Part shown: positions 8,861 to 16,738 of the stretch, in pieces | Layout: each line of letters opens with the position of its first letter | Position numbering within the stretch: position 1 is the first letter of the stretch | Made by a program: the position numbers and the translations under genes | Source of the DNA: Bacillota bacterium | Lineage (GTDB): Bacteria > Bacillota > Bacilli > Alicyclobacillales > SLC66 | Direction: 5' to 3' | Length of the DNA: 64,000 nucleotides | NCBI GenBank assembly: GCA_021820975.1 | Contig: JAKADA010000007.1 | Location: 16,053 to 80,052 of the forward strand | The notes under the pieces: model-generated | Database searches by the model: none | What the model saw: only the letters and a program-made list of their open reading frames with translations | What the model was told of the DNA's origin: nothing

Positions 8861-9874
8861 TCAACGAATTTGCGTATACGAGGCGATAGCCTTGGCCAAT
8901 TGTAGCATTGTCCCGTAAGGCCCTGCACTGTGCTGAGCTTGCCAAGCATGTAAAACAGCCTGATCAAAACGTAAAATGGTGCTTTGTTCACCAGCTTTCT
9001 TCTTTATATCTTGATTAATTTGTTGGCGAAGTTTTTGACGTTGTGAAGCAAGCGAATCGATCGTGGTAACTTCATAGCCCGAATTCATCGCGATCAACGC
9101 TTCTAACATCTTTTCATCAGTCGACAAAAGCGCCTGCACTTTTTCCGTCACTGCTTGACGAAATACTATCGTTTTGGCTTTAAGAACCCAAGGCCGAATA
9201 AAATACGGAACTTGTGCATGATTGAGCCATGATGAATAGACGCCAGAGCCTGATGGAGCTATAGTAGATCCAAGAAGCAACGTATAACGTCCCTTTGCTC
9301 CAGCACCTGCAGATGCAGTCCATGGAGCAATGACAGGTTGCACACCACTTCCCCGATAATCCTCTACGGCAGACTTGGCACTTGAAAATGTAGAATAAAT
9401 CCCTGCTTCATAAATCCATGAGGCAAACGCCGGTCTTGTAAGGTTTGTTACATACTGATTAGCTGATGAAGTAGTGGCGGGCACAGAAACAGCTACAGCT
9501 TTCTGCACCACAGGCGCTGACGAGGCAAAAACATGTGCTAAAACGAGCAATACAGCTCCAAGCAGCAAAGCAATCGATAACGACGTTAAAAAGAGATCGC
9601 CAAGCCGTGTGCGTGACTTGAGGTTTCGTCGCAACAAAGGCGCTCTTCTATTCGGTCTATTCGGCGCTTCGGGTTGGCACATATCTGACTGCCATGTACT
9701 CGCAAGTTCCCGCGCATGGGCCAATACTTCTTCTAATCGTGGATCGACTTCATGATCAGGATTAGGCTGATGTTCTTCCCCCTGCGTCAAGAGTGGTACT
9801 TGTCCACACTCATCAGTCGGCTTTGGCGCGGGCTCACTGATTCGAATCGTAATTTTATAACTCAAATCTATCAC
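8861..9874 (-). CDS. spoIIB: SpoIIB-like SPOR-domain membrane protein
   Basis: Probable peptidoglycan-binding membrane protein of the sporulation septum. The 337-residue protein has an acidic/polar cytoplasmic part (1-92), one membrane helix (about 94-116: LFLTSLSIALLLGAVLLVLA) and an outer part with SPOR-like repeats (WIYEAGIYSTFSSAKSAVED and GRYTLLLGSTIA). B. subtilis SpoIIB (about 330 residues) has the same plan and lies between folC and comC-maf, so synteny supports the name while sequence similarity is only domain-level. The start codon (GTG 9874 or TTG three codons on) is unresolved. It may be a general SPOR division protein instead. Confidence 0.65.
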   Translation of the reverse strand: MIDLSYKITIRISEPAPKPTDECGQVPLLTQGEEHQPNPDHEVDPRLEEVLAHARELASTWQSDMCQPEAPNRPNRRAPLLRRNLKSRTRLGDLFLTSLSIALLLGAVLLVLAHVFASSAPVVQKAVAVSVPATTSSANQYVTNLTRPAFASWIYEAGIYSTFSSAKSAVEDYRGSGVQPVIAPWTASAGAGAKGRYTLLLGSTIAPSGSGVYSSWLNHAQVPYFIRPWVLKAKTIVFRQAVTEKVQALLSTDEKMLEALIAMNSGYEVTTIDSLASQRQKLRQQINQDIKKKAGEQSTILRFDQAVLHAWQAQHSAGPYGTMLQLAKAIASYTQIR

Positions 9875-10181
9875 CCGCTTTTGTATGTTCTCATAGAATC
9901 TATATGCAAAATCTCTCTACTATGAACAACTCCACAAGAAAAGATATAGTCGATAGATCAAGCACGAAGAAAAAGGGGGCTTTTCAAGATGACATCAAGC
10001 AGCATTGAGGCAAAATGGGCACTCCCTACCTTCACCACCATCCGAAATCCGATGCGCGTGATGACGTTTTGTACTCTAGGATTTGCCTACTTACCGAACT
10101 CATCTTACGTTTCTTAGAATAACGTCTGTATCCGTGCTTGGGACCATAAGATGTAGACAAACCCTTTCACGGAGGTCCGGT
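9875..10181. other. Divergent intergenic region, spoIIB-like / antiporter
   Basis: About 307 bases between two divergent genes. Apart from a possible 42-codon ORF at 9989-10117 and the antiporter ribosome-binding site (ggaggt at 10171-10176), I see no convincing hairpin, riboswitch core or consensus promoter. Confidence 0.5.
9989..10117 (+). CDS. Possible small ORF, 42 codons
   Basis: ATG at 9989 is preceded 8 bases upstream by aaggggg, a weak ribosome-binding site. The predicted product begins MTSSSIEAKWALPTFTTIR and has no membrane segment or motif I recognise. It could be a leader peptide for the antiporter gene 64 bases downstream, or a chance ORF. No function is proposed. Confidence 0.2.
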   Translation: MTSSSIEAKWALPTFTTIRNPMRVMTFCTLGFAYLPNSSYVS

Positions 10182-11363
10182 ATGGCGGACAAGGCACCTC
10201 TTTTTTCCTTGCTTTTTATCTATTTAATCGCGTTCATTACACCGATGGTGGCAGCTCTAGTGCCCATCTTACGCATACCAACTGCTGTACTTGAGATCTT
10301 TTGTGGTATCCTTATCGGCAAAAGTGGGTTTCAAGTGATCGCACAACCGGATTGGATGCATGCGATTACACAAGTCAGTTTGCTTTACCTGATGTTTTTA
10401 GCTGGTCTGGAAATTCGTTTGACTGAGGGACGCTCGATTCAGCGCTCCCTATGGTTAATTCCACTTATCTCTTTTATTACCGTATTCGCTTTGTCACTTG
10501 TTGCATCCCATCTGTTGCTCTTTATGCATAAGACGACACAACCGATGTTCACAACGCTTATTCTATCGACGACGTCATTAGGTGTCATCATTCCTGTGCT
10601 GCGCGAACAACACTTGATCGACCAACCCCTTGGGCAAACGCTACTTATCTCTGCCCTGCTTGCTGATCTTGTCACGGTGGCTTTGTCTTCCTTCATTTTA
10701 CAGTCACCACAAGTAAGTCGTGAAAATCCATTTATTCCGATTATCGTAGTAACACTTTTAGGAGTAGTCATTTATCTACTTGGGCGTTTCTTATTACCTA
10801 GCTTAGCAAAAGGGACACAGTCACTGCGCTCTTCCGAAATCGGCGTTCGGGGGGCACTTGCCATTATGGCTATGTGCGGTGCTACTGCTGTTTTTTTTCA
10901 CGCGGAAGTTATTTTGGGTGGATTCATTGGCGGATTGGTTTGCTCAAGCCTTGCTGGAGCAAAGCATCCTATGGTAAGGGAAAAACTAGAAACCATAGGT
11001 TATGGCTATTTTTTACCTTTCTTTTTTATTACCGTAGGGATGCAACTGGATATGACGGATGTTTCATTTGGCGACGTTTTGAGCAATCTCCCTCTTTACT
11101 TGCTTTTTGCGATCCTGGTCAAAGTGGGTTCCGCACTAGCATTTAAGCCATCATTCTCATGGCGAGATACGATCGCATCAGGAGCCTTATTGTCAACCCG
11201 TTTTACCCTGGTCATTGCTGTGACTATGATTGCTCAACAAATGAAGATCATTTCTTCTACCGAAGCAGGTACATTCATGGCCATGGCAATGGTAACCGTG
11301 CTAATAGGCCCTCTTATGTTTTCTTTTATCGCAATAAAAAATCCCCGGGCTAAAAATACCTAA
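10182..11363 (+). CDS. CPA2-family cation:proton antiporter (Kef-type)
   Basis: Monovalent cation/H+ exchange in the cytoplasmic membrane. The 393-residue sequence is almost entirely membrane segments (about 12), including the family features PTAVLEIFCGILIGKSGF near the N-terminus and HAEVILGGFIGGLVCSSLAG in the middle. There is no C-terminal RCK/TrkA regulatory domain, so it is a membrane domain alone. ATG 10182 follows GGAGGT with good spacing; the frame stays open 33 codons upstream without support. Its 3' end overlaps the terminator of the convergent bacilliredoxin gene. Ion (K+ or Na+) cannot be told from sequence. Confidence 0.88.
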   Translation: MADKAPLFSLLFIYLIAFITPMVAALVPILRIPTAVLEIFCGILIGKSGFQVIAQPDWMHAITQVSLLYLMFLAGLEIRLTEGRSIQRSLWLIPLISFITVFALSLVASHLLLFMHKTTQPMFTTLILSTTSLGVIIPVLREQHLIDQPLGQTLLISALLADLVTVALSSFILQSPQVSRENPFIPIIVVTLLGVVIYLLGRFLLPSLAKGTQSLRSSEIGVRGALAIMAMCGATAVFFHAEVILGGFIGGLVCSSLAGAKHPMVREKLETIGYGYFLPFFFITVGMQLDMTDVSFGDVLSNLPLYLLFAILVKVGSALAFKPSFSWRDTIASGALLSTRFTLVIAVTMIAQQMKIISSTEAGTFMAMAMVTVLIGPLMFSFIAIKNPRAKNT

Positions 11364-11371
11364 TGCCCGGG
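11336..11371 (-). terminator. Terminator of the bacilliredoxin gene, inside the antiporter 3' end
   Basis: On the minus strand gcccggg... cccgggc arms (11365-11371 and 11344-11350) with a loop of about 14 bases are followed by an A/T-rich run with six T (11336-11341). The plus-strand side lacks a T-tract, so it serves the minus-strand gene and overlaps the last codons and stop of the antiporter. Confidence 0.6.
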
Positions 11372-11384
11372 ATTATGCATGATC

Positions 11385-11729
11385 TTAGTTTTTGGCTAAA
11401 CCGGCATCTTGCATAGCTTGTTCAATCGTCTTACCTGTGATGCGGTTATGGGACGTATGGAAAATGGGCTGACCATCTTTAATCAAAATGATCTGCGGAG
11501 ATGCATGTTCAATAGCAAAATGCTCAGCCAAGTGAAGCGATAAGAGTCTTGATTCAATGACTTTAACCATAAGAATAGGAAATGTCGTGTAATATTTTTC
11601 AAACGATTCTACCACCTGGTAGGCTCGGGCACTGATCGGTCAGGTCGTACTATGTTTGTATAGTAAATAGGTCTCATTGGCTTTACCAGCTTCTTTTTGC
11701 CAATTTTCAACTGACGTGATTTCTATCAT
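11385..11729 (-). CDS. brxC: Candidate selenocysteine-containing monothiol bacilliredoxin (YtxJ/BrxC family)
   Basis: Thioredoxin-fold protein of the YtxJ/BrxC (DUF2847) family, which removes bacillithiol from protein thiols using one active-site Cys. ATG 11729 has AGGAG 8 bases upstream. The frame reads MIEITSVENWQKEAGK... YKHSTT, then TGA (codon 30, bases 11640-11642), then PISARAYQVVESFEKYY and on to the normal family C-terminus (ASPQIILIKDGQPIFHTSH) ending at 11385; 114 residues if TGA is decoded. Family members have TCPIS here, so TGA occupies exactly the catalytic Cys. No other Cys exists in the product, and a SECIS-like hairpin starts 12 bases after the TGA. Selenocysteine is the best reading; a nonsense mutation or sequencing error in a Cys codon (TGC/TGT to TGA) is the alternative. 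Automated callers would report only a truncated protein from 11615. Confidence 0.75.
11604..11627 (-). promoter_or_regulatory. Putative bacterial SECIS hairpin
   Basis: On the mRNA strand the segment 12 bases after the in-frame TGA folds as CGA, 2x2 internal loop, CUACC, apical loop AGGU, GGUAG, UCG. The 5-bp upper stem is perfect (11609-11622). The loop has G among its first two bases and contains GG, and lies 22 nt after the UGA, inside the 16-37 nt spacing reported for bacterial SECIS elements. The arrangement resembles the E. coli fdhF element (loop AGGUCU). Folding energy was not computed. Confidence 0.6.
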
Positions 11730-11760
11730 AAAAGATACTCCTTTCACCGTACAATTTTAC

Positions 11761-11790
11761 TTGTAACCCGAATCAGATAGACCGTATACT
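11761..11790 (+). promoter_or_regulatory. SigA-type promoter of the GT87 gene
   Basis: TTGTAA (11761-11766), 18-base spacer, TATACT (11785-11790) on the plus strand, about 47 bases before the ATG at 11838. The start of transcription would fall inside the left arm of an inverted repeat. Confidence 0.5.
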
Positions 11791-11826
11791 CATTCTATCT
11801 ATACCATATCACTGTACGATAGAATG
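11791..11826 (+). promoter_or_regulatory. 9-bp inverted repeat before the GT87 start
   Basis: cattctatc (11791-11799) and gatagaatg (11818-11826) are exact reverse complements, 18 bases apart, lying directly between the promoter -10 and the ribosome-binding site. It could be an operator for a repressor or a leader hairpin; it also lies in the promoter region of the divergent bacilliredoxin gene. Confidence 0.45.
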
Positions 11827-11837
11827 CGAGGATCAAT

Positions 11838-13268
11838 ATGAGAAAGACGTTTAGATCCTTTTTATACAAAATTTCCTTTGTGGGATTACTTCTGTTATCT
11901 CTCTATAGTGCCTTACAAATACTGGTTTATGGTTTCCCAGTGTTCGCAATTCATACGCCTACAGGTATCATACCACTACCGCAACCTTATGTTCTAGGTC
12001 TGCCTCTGATTCAGGCCGTGAAGCAAATCTGGATGTACGGCATAGTAAGTATTGTTCATGTATCGATGTCGACGTCATTTGGTTACGATTTTGGCTTTTT
12101 TGATTATGCATTTCGACAAGTTTGGTATGATCACGGCCAAAATCTATATAACAATGCGTTGCAACAGACGTGGATGAAACACTGGCATTATTCGATCATC
12201 AAGGCCAATCAATACGTATATCCACCTCAATTTGCAGTACTATTTTCCTATTTTGCACTTCTGCCTTTTAAAGTAGCAGCACTTGTTTGGAATTCACTTG
12301 GTTTACTTTTCACTTGGATATCCGCATTTTTATTAGCAACACTGGCAGCTAATGGACGGTCTGCACCATTACTTCGTGTACTGATCGTGGCCATGGTCAT
12401 GAGCTATTATGGTGTTTTCAACGACTTGACCATATCGAATGCCAATTGGCTTATTCTTTTTCTCTTATCCTGTTTTTATGTTCTCCATGTACGCTATAAA
12501 AAATCATCCTTTGCAGGTATAGCCTTAGGTCTTGCTGTTTTATGTAAAGTAACACCTGTGATGATCATCGCGTATTTTATCCTAAAAAAAGAATGGAATC
12601 TCGTATTATCTGCACTCTGTACGATAGTTGTCATCACCATAGGCACCGGACTCATCATTGGCTTTCATCCTATCATCTACTATGTCTTTCACCTGGGTGC
12701 GATGAGTGCACAAAGCATGACGAATGGCCCAGCGCCCTACAATATATCGCTCATCGGTCTCTTGCAGTTGCTACCCGCTTTTCGTTTTGCACCGATGTCT
12801 GATCCGATCGTCCTCATGCTCTATTACACCTATATTGTTATTATGGCTGCTGCAATATATGGCAGTCTACGAAAAGTGCAGCATCCTTTGTATGACACAG
12901 CGTTGTCTTCAATCTCAGTCCTTGCTTTTTCGCCTTTGATCGAGACGACACACACCGTTGTGCTGATAATCACGATGACATCCTTACTAGCAATCGTATC
13001 AGGCGCCATAAGACATGATGATAATCACACAGACTACACACAAATACCGCGATGGATCACTGTGTTACCAGTGATCCTGCTCAGTATCGTCATGCTTTAC
13101 TCTTCTTTTGGCTTTCTATTATTCATTACGAATTACATCGTTCCCATGTGGTGGCCTTTATCCAACCTCTACTGGGATCCTTTTTTATTGTATACGACAT
13201 TTATCCTCGTGTTGATGTGGCCCTGGTTCCGACCCAAAGACCTGAGCATTTTTCATAGGTATACCTAG
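11838..13268 (+). CDS. GT87 (DUF2029) family polytopic membrane glycosyltransferase
   Basis: Probable polyprenyl-phosphate-sugar-dependent glycosyltransferase of the GT-C fold. The 476-residue protein has about 10-12 membrane helices; the extracytoplasmic loop after the first helices contains DYAFRQVWYDHGQNLY and later QYVYPPQFAVLFSYFALLPF, the YxYPP signature of DUF2029, and GLAVLCKVTPVMII. GAGG lies 6 bases before ATG. It stands alone between a divergent and a convergent gene. Acceptor and sugar are unknown; family members in actinobacteria are mannosyltransferases. Confidence 0.8.
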   Translation: MRKTFRSFLYKISFVGLLLLSLYSALQILVYGFPVFAIHTPTGIIPLPQPYVLGLPLIQAVKQIWMYGIVSIVHVSMSTSFGYDFGFFDYAFRQVWYDHGQNLYNNALQQTWMKHWHYSIIKANQYVYPPQFAVLFSYFALLPFKVAALVWNSLGLLFTWISAFLLATLAANGRSAPLLRVLIVAMVMSYYGVFNDLTISNANWLILFLLSCFYVLHVRYKKSSFAGIALGLAVLCKVTPVMIIAYFILKKEWNLVLSALCTIVVITIGTGLIIGFHPIIYYVFHLGAMSAQSMTNGPAPYNISLIGLLQLLPAFRFAPMSDPIVLMLYYTYIVIMAAAIYGSLRKVQHPLYDTALSSISVLAFSPLIETTHTVVLIITMTSLLAIVSGAIRHDDNHTDYTQIPRWITVLPVILLSIVMLYSSFGFLLFITNYIVPMWWPLSNLYWDPFLLYTTFILVLMWPWFRPKDLSIFHRYT

Positions 13269-13278
13269 ACATATCAAA

Positions 13279-13298
13279 GGGGAGCTCTATCGCTCCCC
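13279..13298 (+). terminator. Possible terminator of the GT87 gene
   Basis: A 7-bp perfect stem (ggggagc/gctcccc, 6-base loop) starts 11 bases after the stop codon. The following bases (cgtcttgcgg) are not a good T-tract, so efficiency is doubtful. Confidence 0.4.
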
Positions 13299-13362
13299 CG
13301 TCTTGCGGCGCTGTCTTACTTAAGTTTCTTTAGGCATTGTGTGGTTTAGATGAAGGTATAGC

Positions 13363-14346
13363 TTAATTTCCTCCCAATACATAAACCTTCACAACTTGGC
13401 GTCCATAATTATACGCCTGTGCCGGTGAATTAAAACATAAGTCGATGCGATACCCCTGAATGGCTCCTCCCGTATCATTGGCGATGCCATATCCGTATCC
13501 TGGAATATAAAGCCGAGTGCCAAGCGGTATGACGCTGGGATCAACGGCAACATCCCCATAACCGGCTGACGCGCCAGTAGCTGTTGATCCTCCTGGGCTG
13601 GAGTATGCAGTAGCCACTACGGTAAGCACTTCATTTGAGACGAGTGACGCATCGCTACGTGACGCAACGACGGGGGCGGGCTGTGCCGTTCCCACATCGA
13701 TTAACTCGTCTACCGGCTGCTGCACGACCATTGATGTCGATCGCTTTGCGACCAAACGGTCGTTTACATAACTCAAGCGGGTGACGATCTTTCGAATTCC
13801 TTCTCGCCCCGCTCTAGCTACGACATCTGCTCCCGCCTGATAGTATGATGACGATTGGCGAATAGCAACGTAGGGAATCGACACATCTTTTGTCACTACC
13901 CGTGCACTTCGACGGATGACTCGAATGTCCATTCCACTTCTAATCGCAGCATGAAGCGAAACATTAACTGAATCCGCCTTATGTAGGCGAATTCGTAAGG
14001 ATTGCAACAAGTTACCGACTGTGCCTTTTAATGTATGCACAATCAGTGGGCGACTTGCACCATTCTGAACACGAATGATCTTAGCCCTTTTGACGACAAT
14101 TTTCATTCCATTATGCACGGGTGTCGTCCTTGCTGGTTCTACCAAATCATAGCCTGTGTAGGAAACCCCATTTTGGCGCAACAATGCACCTACCGACTCG
14201 CTGGCATAGGTTCCTGCCTGCAATGTCTGGCTATCAACGGTTACCTTCACCGACTTGTATGGACTCATACCTGTTGTCATCGCAGCAGCCAATAATGCCG
14301 CGATGGAAACGGCCAATCCATACTTGGTTCGGCGGACCTTCTGCAC
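13363..14346 (-). CDS. G5/3D-domain cell-wall protein (YabE-like)
   Basis: Secreted or membrane-anchored peptidoglycan-remodelling protein of the Sps/YabE type. After an N-terminal signal/anchor (KYGLAVSIAALLAAAMTT) come two DUF348 repeats (SVKVTVDSQTLQAGTYASES and RPLIVHTLKGTVGNLLQ), a G5 domain (about 180-225) and a C-terminal 3D domain with its Asp residues (VAVDPSVIPLGTRLYIPG, ANDTGGAIQGYRIDLCF), a lytic-transglycosylase-like fold. GTG 14346 follows GAGGTGAT; GTG 14364 lacks a ribosome-binding site. Its own SigA promoter lies upstream. Resembles B. subtilis YabE. Confidence 0.85.
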   Translation of the reverse strand: MQKVRRTKYGLAVSIAALLAAAMTTGMSPYKSVKVTVDSQTLQAGTYASESVGALLRQNGVSYTGYDLVEPARTTPVHNGMKIVVKRAKIIRVQNGASRPLIVHTLKGTVGNLLQSLRIRLHKADSVNVSLHAAIRSGMDIRVIRRSARVVTKDVSIPYVAIRQSSSYYQAGADVVARAGREGIRKIVTRLSYVNDRLVAKRSTSMVVQQPVDELIDVGTAQPAPVVASRSDASLVSNEVLTVVATAYSSPGGSTATGASAGYGDVAVDPSVIPLGTRLYIPGYGYGIANDTGGAIQGYRIDLCFNSPAQAYNYGRQVVKVYVLGGN

Positions 14347-14430
14347 CTGATCACCTCTTTCCACGTATGCGAAACATCCGAGAAAGGGTTACAGCATCTG
14401 ACAGCGCCTAGTGCTCCTAAAACTAGATGT

Positions 14431-14459
14431 AGTATATCGAGGAAACTACTGAAAGGCAA
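14431..14459 (-). promoter_or_regulatory. SigA-type promoter of the YabE-like gene
   Basis: TTGCCT (14454-14459), 17-base spacer, TATACT (14431-14436) on the minus strand, 85 bases before the GTG at 14346. Confidence 0.6.
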
Positions 14460-14481
14460 TGGGCGAATATGGAAGTTTAAT

Positions 14482-16167
14482 TCATGGCATAAGCGAAGGT
14501 TGAGACAAAGGTTGCACGACAAGATTTTGCACGGTTGGCGTACCGACTACTGGTTGGTCAGCATACGATGCATCGTAAATCAGCGAAAGTCTCGGACTTG
14601 TATCTTGAAGATTTGCAGAGTGCAGATAATTATCATACCCTGAAACATATTGATTCGCACCCAGTGTGCTGTTTAAGATTACATTTTGCGCCATAACTCC
14701 TCCGTGTATCTGAAGGTAGGTTGACATGCCGCCAAGGTACATGGTGCTTGCCGTGGCGAGGTAGGCATTGAGGACAAGGGGTTGATTGGGGGCGTAACTT
14801 AGATTTCCCAGATTGGAAGTCTGCAATGTTTGAACCGTAATCGGCCCGTCCGCATACACTTCCATGCGATAATTCGTGTTATTTTCCATGTTATTATTGG
14901 AACTCTGTGATGCATTCTCGATAAACACATCGCCCTTAACAAAAATGGCTCCCTTAGCATTGACAGGCCCCTCGATCAGGAGATTACCAGCTACATAAAT
15001 AGGTTGATCAAAGGTGACAAGGCCATTAGGGTCAAGAATCGTAAGATTACCTGAATACACTGTGGGATCAGTAATTTCTGTCGTGCCTTCATAGGTAACA
15101 TTTTTAGATTGTGCCCATCTCGAACCACCCGAGTTCTGAATAATGTTTACGTTAGGCAAGTGAGATACCGTAGAATAACCATTTGAGACATACTGGTTTA
15201 CCGTATAGCTCGGATTTTTTAAAAAGGATTGTATGCTGCTTGAAATAGATTTTACGTTCACGGAACTACCTAGATAGGTTGAAAGAGCATTTTGACTCTG
15301 AAGTAAAGTGGGTGAAACAATATCACTGGCTGTGCCAAATTGATTCGTCCACGGAAGACCGTATAGAGAATGATTATAAGATGATTGATCCAAATAGGCT
15401 TGATAGGCATAAGTTGCGAAAGTATAGAGCGTAGAGTTACTGAATTTCGGCGTAGCACTAGGTTCTATACCGGGCAGTTCAGGTAGAAATGATATCGGAG
15501 ATAGGTGAAAGTCAGAATCTAAATATTGCAGATCGCTTGACAAAAACATCCCAACAGTACCAAAAAACGGTGTATTATCGACATAAGTCCCTCCACCCGA
15601 TACCAAATCTCCGGTAACAGAAGGGGCCCCGTTTATGATCAAATTACCTGGTGTAAATACGACATAATCCAATGAAGGAATAACCCCGGAAATGGTGAAC
15701 GTATCTTGCAGTTTAGCTTCGCTTGCCTGATCGAATCCGGTCACGGTAACACCAAAAGCGATAGACACCGGGGTCGAACTAGAAAGCACAGTGCCACTTC
15801 CAGGACTGACGTTCAAGGTGACGGATCCAAATGTGACACTAGTAGAATTTGCTGTGGAAATGTTTTCTGAGTATCTTGCGAGCAAACTTTCCGCCGCCGT
15901 TTGCAGTTGCGCTTGCGTGCTGATTCCCTGAAAGGTGGTCCCCATGGAAGCAAACGTCGTAGTTAGCTCTTGGTAAGCCTCGCCGATGCCCGATCTGGCG
16001 TTGCTCAGTGCTTGAAACGTGTTGCCTGTAGATTGAACATCTTTTCCTGATGCGAAAATCGACACAGTCAATGCAACCAACATTAGCGAAAGCAAGACAA
16101 TAGCAAACAATATACTGATTAAAGTTGCCCCATTGTCGCTGTTTCTATGACTCTGATAGGTTATCAT
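14482..16167 (-). CDS. PilX-like minor pilin/large pilus-associated protein
   Basis: Last gene of the type IV pilus cluster, 561 residues. It has a type III-like prepilin N-terminus (NGATLISILFAIVLLSLMLV): the Gly before the hydrophobic helix is present, but residue 5 of the mature form is Ser instead of the usual Glu. The rest is a long Ser/Thr/Asn-rich extracellular region with beta-rich, bactofilin-like stretches (YVAGNLLIEGPVNAKGAIFV). This length is far above ordinary pilins, so it may be a tip adhesin or a PilX/PilY-like priming subunit. ATG follows GGGAGA. Function is inferred from context. Confidence 0.6.
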   Translation of the reverse strand: MITYQSHRNSDNGATLISILFAIVLLSLMLVALTVSIFASGKDVQSTGNTFQALSNARSGIGEAYQELTTTFASMGTTFQGISTQAQLQTAAESLLARYSENISTANSTSVTFGSVTLNVSPGSGTVLSSSTPVSIAFGVTVTGFDQASEAKLQDTFTISGVIPSLDYVVFTPGNLIINGAPSVTGDLVSGGGTYVDNTPFFGTVGMFLSSDLQYLDSDFHLSPISFLPELPGIEPSATPKFSNSTLYTFATYAYQAYLDQSSYNHSLYGLPWTNQFGTASDIVSPTLLQSQNALSTYLGSSVNVKSISSSIQSFLKNPSYTVNQYVSNGYSTVSHLPNVNIIQNSGGSRWAQSKNVTYEGTTEITDPTVYSGNLTILDPNGLVTFDQPIYVAGNLLIEGPVNAKGAIFVKGDVFIENASQSSNNNMENNTNYRMEVYADGPITVQTLQTSNLGNLSYAPNQPLVLNAYLATASTMYLGGMSTYLQIHGGVMAQNVILNSTLGANQYVSGYDNYLHSANLQDTSPRLSLIYDASYADQPVVGTPTVQNLVVQPLSQPSLMP

Positions 16168-16207
16168 CGAAGCGTCTCCCTTATCGCACTTTTCACACGT
16201 TTATCTT

Positions 16208-16738
16208 TCATTGCAAAACGATTTCGCCACCTAAAACATATTGAATGAAAAGTGTTTCCGATGCCGAACTGAAAGCCGCATGCCCAATATAGCGTGCCAC
16301 AAGTGTCACTTGCACGGAAACAGGTTGATGCGAGGAATTGGTAATTAGCGAAAAACTTGTACCAGAGAAACTGACATCTGGAAAGGCTAAAGTTGTGCTT
16401 GAGTTATCACTATTTTCCAAATTCAGATCACCATGAGCTGTTACGGTGACCAACGCACCAGACTGATTTGGGCTTGAAATAAGTGTTCCTTCAACTGTAT
16501 TTTGTGAAATGGAAGTCACCGTTTGCACATTTTGAAACTCTGTCAGAAGCTTTTGCTCAACCGTTGCCACTGCAGAATTTAACGCAGATTGCGATACAAC
16601 ATAATTCCATGTTTGTTGTTCAAGATCAATAAATGAATAAATTAATACGATAACCAGCGCAGAAATTGTCAGGGCAGCTAATAACTCTATTAAGGTTATT
16701 CCGTCATCTTGGCAATATGGCGCAGGGTTTATTTCCAA
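16208..16738 (-). CDS. Minor pilin with prepilin N-terminal domain (PilW-like)
   Basis: Prepilin-type protein: cleavage/methylation motif DDGITLIELLAALTISALVI near the N-terminus with Gly and Glu5, then an extracellular domain of about 140 residues. TTG 16738 is 6 bases after AGGTGAT and overlaps the stop of the upstream minor pilin gene; the open frame to 16789 would need a start within that gene without a ribosome-binding site. Part of the pilB-to-pilX unit. Confidence 0.7.
   Translation of the reverse strand: MEINPAPYCQDDGITLIELLAALTISALVIVLIYSFIDLEQQTWNYVVSQSALNSAVATVEQKLLTEFQNVQTVTSISQNTVEGTLISSPNQSGALVTVTAHGDLNLENSDNSSTTLAFPDVSFSGTSFSLITNSSHQPVSVQVTLVARYIGHAAFSSASETLFIQYVLGGEIVLQ

Noticed and set aside
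11385..11615. Stand-alone 76-residue protein starting at GTG 11615 as the true product of the bacilliredoxin locus
   Set aside because: Its start lies inside the hairpin without a ribosome-binding site and removes the first third of the thioredoxin fold; the upstream half is in the same frame with a good ribosome-binding site and family sequence.
14365..14481. ydaO/c-di-AMP riboswitch in front of the YabE-like gene, since such genes are often controlled that way
   Set aside because: The short leader (about 80 bases from the promoter to the GTG) lacks the conserved ydaO blocks.
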